Made by a program: the position numbers and the translations under genes. The notes beneath the pieces are model-generated. The model saw nothing but the letters and a program-made list of their open reading frames with translations. It did not search any database and was not told where the DNA came from. From Datisca glomerata (lineage: Eukaryota > Streptophyta > Magnoliopsida > Cucurbitales > Datiscaceae): a stretch of DNA of 64,000 bases. The stretch lies in assembly GCA_003255025.1 (NCBI GenBank), contig QANY01009329.1, positions 632,866 to 696,865 of the forward strand. Direction: 5' to 3'. This document shows, piece after piece, positions 56,521 to 64,000 of this stretch (the first letter of the stretch is position 1; each line of letters opens with the position of its first letter).

Positions 56521-56990
56521 AAACGATTAACTCCAGAACAATCAGAAAATTCTCAATTACATAACTAAAAGAAGCCTAACTCTAAACTAAAACAAAAGAT
56601 AAAACAGAGTTGTAACATTCACTAAACTATCATACACCTCAACAAATTCAATAATAACAACCATAAATGAGAAAATTCACAACCATAAAAAATCTCAATC
56701 ACATAACTAAAAGTTCACAACTAAAACAAAATAGAAAACGGGTTGCTCTAAGGCTTGAAACACCTCAACAAATTCAATACTAACAACCAGAAATGAGCAA
56801 GTCCATAAGAATCAGAAAAATCCCAATTTCATAACTAAAGGAACTCTAACAAATAACCAGTAATGACAACCACAAATGAGCAAATCCATAACAATTTAAA
56901 AATTCCCAATTATAGAACTAAAAGAACCCGAAACTATAACAAACAAAAAACAAAGCTCTCAAGATTAACAAAATATTAATAATATCTGAC
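56521..56990. repeat. Degenerate ~110-bp repeats
   Basis: AACAACCATAAATGAG, AAAATTCACAACCATAA, CACCTCAACAAATTCAATA and CATAACTAAAAG words recur near 56,530-56,590, 56,630-56,715, 56,760-56,835 and 56,860-56,930, suggesting about four decayed tandem units. No coding content. Confidence 0.6.
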
Positions 56991-56999
56991 AAATTACCT

Positions 57000-59810
57000 G
57001 TCATAATGTCATCCATATATCTCAACACCCATACACCATAATCACTCCTGCAAAGATGTCCATCATGGACGAGGAAGTCCCTGTATGGGACACCTTTCCA
57101 GATGGTCGATTTAACGCGGGACGAACCGAAGAGGTAAAAACAATTGTATGTTCTAAACCCTCACCATGTCTTATAATTTGTCTTATAACCTTTTTATTTT
57201 GACATTTATTACTTTTTATATTTTGTGGATGAAATTATAATTAGAAGGTATGGACTTAATATTTGGGCCTACGCTCATAGACTTGTTCCCCCGCCAATAA
57301 CCTTCTCTTCTTTCAAAACTGCAAGGCCACCCCAAGTGGACACCCAATCAAATGGGTAAGTTCACTAATCATGAATTTGATTGGACCTCCTTCACCCTTT
57401 AATGATGCACTTATTATTCCGTAAATCAATGATCTCGACCATCGTGTACCAGAATATAGATCTAGATTACACAATACATTTACACAATCATACTAAGTCA
57501 ACATTTAATATCTTAACTGTAATAAATGTGTTTACCGTAGTTTCTAGCTCAATTTTTGGCGCATATCTATCCACGATCTTGTGTTTCTTACAAAATTAGG
57601 AAGCTCTACTAGTTTTGAAACACATTGACTTTGCAGTGGCACAACAAAAATATGATACACAACGTACATACAAACCTAAAATAAGGATGAGACTGAGTAG
57701 TAGATACTCACAACAAAAAACGTGGGAAGAAACCAGAATCGGTTGCTCATTCACACACGTCGAGCCTCCAAATTCAAAATGTTGACAAACAAGTCTATAA
57801 GGTCAGAGCCAAGCTAATTTCTTGGACCGAGAGTCTTTAGGTCTCTTCGTTTAGTTTAGCATTGTGGCCAGAATGTCTAACGAGAATCTCACTGCAAAAG
57901 ACATATGAAAGACAAACTTAATCAAAATTTGGCCATGATGGTGTGTCAAATTTTGTTAAATTAGTGTGACTACTACATATCCTCTAAGCTTTTTCTCAAA
58001 AATATACTCCACTAAATGCTCATATTCACTTCTAGTGGGTCTTGCAACATGTACGAACCCACTTTAAATACATTCTTGTTGTGTTTAGTGATCAGTTTAC
58101 CCTTCAAATAGGGTGAACTTAGTAGAGGACCATCTCTCCTCTCCCGAGTGCTACACAACTTCATCGGGAATTAGCTTTCGGTAGACTCAAACAAGACTTG
58201 TTTGTCCTACCAAAACACAACCCCAAGTAAGGTGTTAGATTAATAGTTAGATTATGCATGTTATATATATAGAAAAGATGAAATATGAATAAACAGAATA
58301 ATACATTTCGACGTCCTTTAGTTGTTCCAGTCATAGATGGTTTACTGACCAATAGCAGGTCAGCGAATGGATTGTCGAAAGCATCCAGCTGGATGCAACT
58401 TTCATCATTATCACATTTATATAAAGTTGATGAAGAGAATGGTAGCTCTTCTTCACGGGAGGGACTCATATCCTCATCAAAACCACCTTGTTCTTTACAT
58501 TGAGTCGGGGTGACGTGTGGCTCATCGTATTAGGCTCGAGACTCACTAGTGTCCCGTTCCAAAAGACTCGCCAATGTTGTGCATATATTCTCTTGGACAT
58601 CCATCATCTTTCTATGCACCTCCATTGATTGTGAAATATCCACCCTCATGTAGCTGGAGTCCGCTTGAACAGCGATCACTTATACACTTAAAGCACCTAA
58701 CCCGATGATTTGCTCTTCAGATATATCTGCACACACGTCCTCGCGAACATGTTTACGCTCGCAGTCCTCCCCAACCTTGCGGTTGCCTGGAATGGCTTGT
58801 ACGGTTGTATCGATCTACATAATACAAATATATGTGAATTAGTAATAAATAATTAATGGTATTATAACCAACCAAATTTGTAATATTCTCAAACACTTAC
58901 CACACAGCTTTTAGGCCAAGCTTCTCCTCCCTTTGATTTTATAAAATAAATCATTTTTGCAATGGCCCTGTCGTTCCACCTTGGCGGCGAAGGCTGGTTC
59001 AAGTCAACATAGTGGCAGCACATGCCAACTTCTCCAGATAAAATAGATGTATTGAAATGAACTTATTAGTAAAAATACATATGTTACGATGCGAAAGTAA
59101 TACCAATGTACACTAAATATATTACATGTATAAATAACAAGCATCTGGTAATGCTATAGTGGTGGCTGTTGTGATACTGAGCGACACCATCCATAAAATC
59201 TTTAAAACAAGAAGAAACTCATTTCTTCTGTTGGATGGTCGCGGGTGACTTCATAACACGCAACCATGAATGACTGACGATTGGTTTTTATCGAGGGGAT
59301 AACAAAACTCCGACAGTGTACAGCACAAGGGCTCGCCTCTAGTAGTCACTATCAGACTCCCCAATCAAGAATTTTAACAAGGAATTCATCGGAATATCAC
59401 ATTTGACGTTCACCTACTTCTTTTTTAGTTCTTTTATCTCATTCATATCACCATCAAATTTGATTTCCTGCCCACCGTCAAAGATGCCCAGTATAGAAGT
59501 CACATCATTTGTAGTGACTTTGAGTGTCGACCCATGGACATTCAACATGCAGGTGGTTGGATCGAAGCAACATAATAGTTGCTGTAAGAAGTTCCTTAAC
59601 CTCATCGAAATTTTCAACAAGATCTGTAAATTTCTCAGGTGTACAGCGTATGAGCAACTTCCGCTTAAAGGAAGGCCTTCTCAGATGACTAGGACCGGGT
59701 TGTTCCGCTTCGCTTTCAATGTCATGGATTTCATTTTCCTTCAAATAAATGAGTTTGACTTCCTTCGTCATACTTTTCCACTTTAAAGCTAGATCTTTTC
59801 GTGTTTGCAT
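57000..59810 (-). pseudogene. Ulp1-like (C48-type) transposon gene remnant
   Basis: Minus-strand gene of the plant transposon-borne Ulp1 family. N-terminal part (59,810-59,414): RCTPEKFTDLVENFDEVK, then after a frameshift (about 59,590) NFLQQLLCCFDPTTCMLNVH and TSILGIFDGGQEI. Next RRALVLYTVGVLLSPR (about 59,360-59,280) and SITRCLLFIH (about 59,160). Middle linker 58,160-58,760 is acidic. Catalytic region: NILNLEARR and NRFWFLPTF (about 57,780-57,720), IFWYTMVEIIDLRNN (57,457-57,410), DYGVWVLRYMDDIM (57,043-57,002). Compared with Ulp1, the H-W pair has become F-W (57,452-57,454) and the D-C-G-V Cys is Tyr (57,038-57,040). Introns plausible. Likely cargo or partner of the MULE; inactive. Confidence 0.75.
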
Positions 59811-61990
59811 ATCTGAAATTCACTTAAATTACAATCAAAATTTATCAATTCCATGTTATAATGTAATGTTTGTTTATATATACTTACTTCATTACCACTA
59901 ATCTATTCATCTACCGCCTTCATTTTAGCACATTCTTTCGAACTGTTTTAGTTTTAAACAACGACATTAACATTGCAACCCTTTTATGAAAATAAGTAAT
60001 ATTAAATTGATGATTTCATTAATTACTTACAAGTATATAAAGAAACCCTTTTGTGCCTTCTTCACATTGACATTTGTGTTAGCCATCTATAATATATGTT
60101 AGTATAATCAAATTTAGCCATATAGTAGTGTCTTCTTATCATTATTATCCCTAATACTATTTATAATAAATTGGACATCATCTAGTAAGAATGCTAAAAT
60201 GATATACCAATGTTATATTCTTGTATACATCTGCCCCTATTATGTTATTAATCAGTTTTATACAATGACTATTTGAGATAACGAATTAATTGGAAGTGAC
60301 ATGTATCAACAATCTTAATAGATGATAAACATGATGTGTAAAGAATGCAAGAAACTTATTTGATCTAGTTGCAACATGCTCTTCTCCAAGTTTTTTCATA
60401 ATTAATCATGTTAAAAATCATATTAGTAAAGTTCCACCACGTAGGTAATTGGAATAATTCTTGTAAACTAATTGGTTGATTGCATGTCAATTTTAATTTG
60501 ACAAAAACTTACACTTAAAAGAAAATATTGTTTTTAATTTTTTTCCCTAAATACACTAAATTTGGCAAGGAAGAATACATGAAAGAAAGAAACCCTTTGC
60601 AATTATATTATTCCAAAGGGCCAGGAAAAGGATATAAGTTGGCCTCTTAGTGAAGCTGCGGCTACTCGAATTAAATGGCCTATGTATCTTTTTCAAAAAA
60701 GTTAAACAAAATTTGTGTGGCTTACTTAACCAATATAAATAAAATAAAATAGTTTATGATTTTAAGCGACACGAGGGCTTACTTAACTAATCTAAACAAT
60801 TAAAATAAATCATTCATACAGATCTCTTCATGGATTTCACTCCCAAAAAATCTATTATAATTCTTGGTGACGATATAGAAAATCTACAAAAAATAATGCA
60901 TAGAAGAGGGGCACTCACAGACAAAACAATGTTCGGTAAGCAATACCCACAGCAGAACTTCCTAAGAATCTTAAAATGCATAGAAGAGGAGATAATAAGC
61001 TGGCCTCTCTTTCTCCCACAAGAATATCTTTAATAGTGAAATAGTATAATTGAAACTTTTGGAAAGAAATGATAATTTCTTATTTCTTCTATCATGCTTA
61101 ATTAGAAGGCATATAATTCCATCAAAATAAATCAAGTGAAACAAAAATAGTGGTGGAAAATAGGCAAATGATAACATCACCAGAAACTAGACCAAGGTCA
61201 TATAAGCCATGTTTCCTTTTTCTCAACTCGAAAGATAGTCTCTATAAATAAAGTTCACAGTTCAAATGTGATAAAGCAGTTTTTAGTATATTTTTTTTAT
61301 AAAAAAAACCAAAGCCCAAGTAATAAATATAATCAGTTTGTAGAAGAATATCATATTTTAAGATTATGCACTCTTCAAACTTCAAAGATCACAATATCAG
61401 CACATTTAGATGTAAAAATTAGAACACTCTTGCTGAAAATTTACATACAGTGAATGAGCAACATACATATATTATAGAACCATTGAATTTTAGTGTAGAA
61501 GATGAAAAATAAAGGCCAAAGGACACCTATATTTGTTCTTTTTGGTCTGATCAGAAAAACTTCATTTTAACCAAAATGACCTTCTAAATTAAAGTATCAG
61601 CTAGCAGCAAAGAGAGATAAAAATATGATAAAGACTTAATCATAAATTGTACATTTGTGGTTTTGGCAAATAAAAAAAAAGAACCATTCCCTAGTCTCAC
61701 AGATCAATGTACATTTCTTGAATATATTAAAGACATATTTACAAATTGATTGAATTTAAAGCGGATTTCATGGAGACATTCTCAACTCGGTATTATTATT
61801 TTTAGAAAAGAAAAACAGGTTTTAATAAATTGTATATAATCAAGTCATTCTCCATTTATGATGAAGACACATGCTTGTGATTCTAACTAGAATTCAAATT
61901 ATCTAGAGTTTAAATTAACTATCATTTACTATTTTCTATCCAATTCTGTGAAGGCATATGACATTTCATCTTCTTCCTACTAGACTTCTT
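59811..61990. other. AT-rich intergenic region
   Basis: No coding family recognised. A 67-residue plus-strand frame at 60,830-61,033 has no known motif; two related words (GATATAAGTTGGCCTCT near 60,630 and GATAATAAGCTGGCCTCT near 60,990) suggest a weak duplication. Confidence 0.45.
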
Positions 61991-62079
61991 CTCCAACCCG
62001 ATTCCTCCAATAACCTCCAACCCAACTCCTTCCTCTGCGAGTCTTATTTTCTCTCCAACAAATCATAAATCAATAATTA

Positions 62080-62345
62080 TATAGACATAGACTAAATCAA
62101 GCCAAAATCAAACCTAAATCAAGCTTAAATTGAACCTAAATCAAATATAAATAGAGGACAATGAGAGAACCCTAAATCAAGCCCTAAATCTAAACTGAGC
62201 CTAAATTAAACATCAAGCCATAAATCAAACCCTAAATCTAAACAGAGCCTAAATTAAACAGAGCTAAAATCTAAACAGAGCCTATATCAAACCCTAAATC
62301 TAAACATACCTAAATCTAAATAGAGCTTAAATCAAAACAGACTAT
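62080..62345 (+). repeat. Degenerate CCTAAAT-rich repeats
   Basis: Irregular units such as AAATCAAACCCTAAATCTAA and ACAGAGCCTAAATTAAACA occur about a dozen times. Some contain CCCTAAAT, one base off the plant telomere heptamer CCCTAAA, but the spacing (about 17-36 bp) is not telomeric. Confidence 0.8.
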
Positions 62346-62590
62346 GGAGAATAATGAGAGAGAGAGCACTCCAAACTAACAGAGAAAATGAGAAAGAGAA
62401 CAGTCTAGGAGACTAAACGTCGATAGAGAAAATGAGAGAGAGAGAGAGAGGAAAGAGAGAGGCTGAGAGATTAGAGAATATTACCATGAGAGCACTGGCG
62501 ATGAGCCCAGAGAGAGAGAGACAACGATGAGGAAAGCCTGGACGATGAAGAGAGAGCGCATAAAGTTTGCCTGAAGAGAGAGCTGAAGAT
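62346..62590. repeat. GA-rich low-complexity tract
   Basis: Repeated GAGAGA runs, the longest at 62,428-62,450, with scattered GAGAAAATGAGA words. No gene seen. Confidence 0.85.
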
Positions 62591-64000
62591 CGGGGGTGAA
62601 AATCGCGTGCCCTAACCTGTGAAGCTCGAAGGAAAAATGTGAAGCCAGAGGCAAAATGTCGAATTAAAAATGTAACCTATTCAACAGGTCAAGTTTCATT
62701 TTTTGAACTAACGGCTGAGAGTCTACTTTCCTGATCTAATGGCTAGGAAGACTCCCAGTATCAATGTCGGGAAAAATATTCCCAGCATTGGAGAGCTTCC
62801 CCATATACATAGAATCAAATTGTCCAACAGGAACCCTGAACTTGTATGGTTGGCTGACAAGTAAGTGAGTGGGCTCCATGAAGGAATGCAACTAATTAAA
62901 TAGTAGTTATGCCTATGAAGAGACATAAGTAGAACGATGAAGATTCTGTTTAACTCAAGTCATCTAGACCACAAGCATACCGACATGAGGATAACTCTTC
63001 TTTAAAACACTTTGATAGTGCTCGTGGATTGGAATCAAAATAATGAATCAGAGCCTTTTTTGAAATGAATAAACCCACAGAAAAAAAAAATCAGTTAGTT
63101 ATTTTCATCATCTTTCTACAAATATCTAAATTTATCTCTGCATGATTTTTTTTTGTTTTTGATCAATCATGCTTCGATCACGTTCCATTCTTGGTTCGAC
63201 TAGGTAAGGTTAGTAAAATGTTCTATAAAGTTAAAGTTTTGTATTTTTAGAGTCAATCAACCAATTCGCGTTAACAAGTGTGCAGAGGCGATTTTGTCTT
63301 AAATAGAATTTTATCCGACATACCTCACTTCATTTTTCAGTTTCAACATTCAATGTTTTTTTATTAAAATTACTTGCAGTGAAATCTGAAATAGATAACT
63401 TGTATCATTTTTCAGATAACTGATTGAACCAAATATAGATGATTGTTTCGATTAGGAAAATTACACTACACTGTTGTAGATAATAATAAGAAATCTTAGA
63501 ATTGAAGAGGCAATGAATATGATGTGGAAAAGATATTTGTTAGACAATGCACTTCCAGGGAGCTTTATTTTAAGATGTAGATTTCCCCACTTTGATGCAG
63601 ACAGGCTACAAGAAATTCTATTTCCAAGATACAATGCCTAACAAAGAACAATTAAGGCTGCACTCCTTAATAGTTCACTCAATCAAGAAACCACTCAATT
63701 TGTTTTAAGAAGAAAGTAAGAAAGCAAGAAAAGAAGTTGATTTAATCCATATAACCATTAACTAGTTATATAGCAATTGAACTTCACGTTGGTAAAGGGT
63801 TGTAACCCTTCACTATGAAAGTTAATAAACTAATCAAAAAGACCACTTTTGAAAGAGTTGTAAATGATAACTTCTTTTAACAACTAATTAATTATATTTA
63901 ATTAATTTAATTATTATTATTAGTAAATATAATTTATATATAGATATATAACGATCCCCCACTATTTACTAATAATAGTTTTAACTAAAAAATAGGTACA
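62591..64000. other. Unassigned AT-rich DNA
   Basis: No coding domain. A GTCGGGAAAAATATTCCCAG imperfect palindrome lies near 62,768-62,787. The window ends in very AT-rich sequence followed by ATCCCCCACTATTTACTAAT; no element could be delimited. Confidence 0.4.

Noticed and set aside
60830..61033. 67-residue plus-strand ORF as a small host gene
   Set aside because: No promoter, splice context or family motif; codon composition like surrounding AT-rich DNA.
62080..62345. True interstitial telomere array
   Set aside because: Units are irregular, mostly CCTAAAT or ACCTAAAT, and not contiguous heptamers.
1..64000. tRNA or rRNA genes
   Set aside because: No A-box/B-box pair or rRNA-like block was found by eye on either strand; a tRNA scan would be needed to exclude a decayed copy.

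Overview
The window is AT-rich, gene-poor plant nuclear DNA, most likely from a dicot. It contains a Caulimoviridae-type endogenous pararetrovirus, L1-type LINEs, Ty3-like and Ty1/copia remnants, a CACTA TNP2 transposase, a FAR1-type MULE transposase, a plant Ulp1-like transposon gene, hAT-like elements and a long satellite array. I found no intact host gene, tRNA or rRNA. Every coding stretch recognised is a decayed transposable element or viral relic, so short open frames should not be read as genes.

Positions 1-20.6 kb are built on an old tandem pararetrovirus integration. Copy A (about 1-1,560) keeps the end of the last reading frame, a TATA-containing promoter and a leader. Copy B (about 3,905-18,590) runs from capsid through zinc knuckle, protease, RT, RNase H and the downstream frame to its own promoter. 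It is split by three later insertions that can be delimited by target-site duplications: LINE-1 (6,677-9,345, 18-bp perfect TSD), Ty3-like element E1 (9,507-14,485, 5-bp TSD) and LINE-2 (16,167-17,304, diverged 13-bp TSD). Fragment C (19,990-20,300) is a piece of RNase H beyond a hAT-like element.

Positions 20.6-36 kb hold a LINE RNase H remnant, a CT/CCCT microsatellite, a 1-kb array of short palindromes, and E2 (26,019-31,990). E2 is a minus-strand relative of E1. It carries a 2-kb insert and a 601-bp hAT-like element with an 8-bp TSD, and is flanked on both sides by copies of the same 0.4-kb sequence X. Positions 36.0-43.0 kb are about 31 tandem copies of a satellite with a monomer of about 228 bp. 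It abuts a truncated Ty3-like LTR (E3), then a hAT-like end, a copia gag scrap and LINE-3.

Positions 49.5-51.5 kb are a minus-strand CACTA element. Positions 51.9-59.8 kb look like one or more decayed MULEs: an acidic, NLS-bearing ORF and a FAR1/MULE transposase on the plus strand, converging on a Ulp1-like gene on the minus strand, with an imperfect palindrome of about 250 bp between them. The last 4 kb are AT-rich with CCCTAAAT-like and GA-rich low-complexity DNA. The layout shows layers of insertion rather than genes working together. All element boundaries come from reading the sequence by eye and were not verified by alignment or database search.
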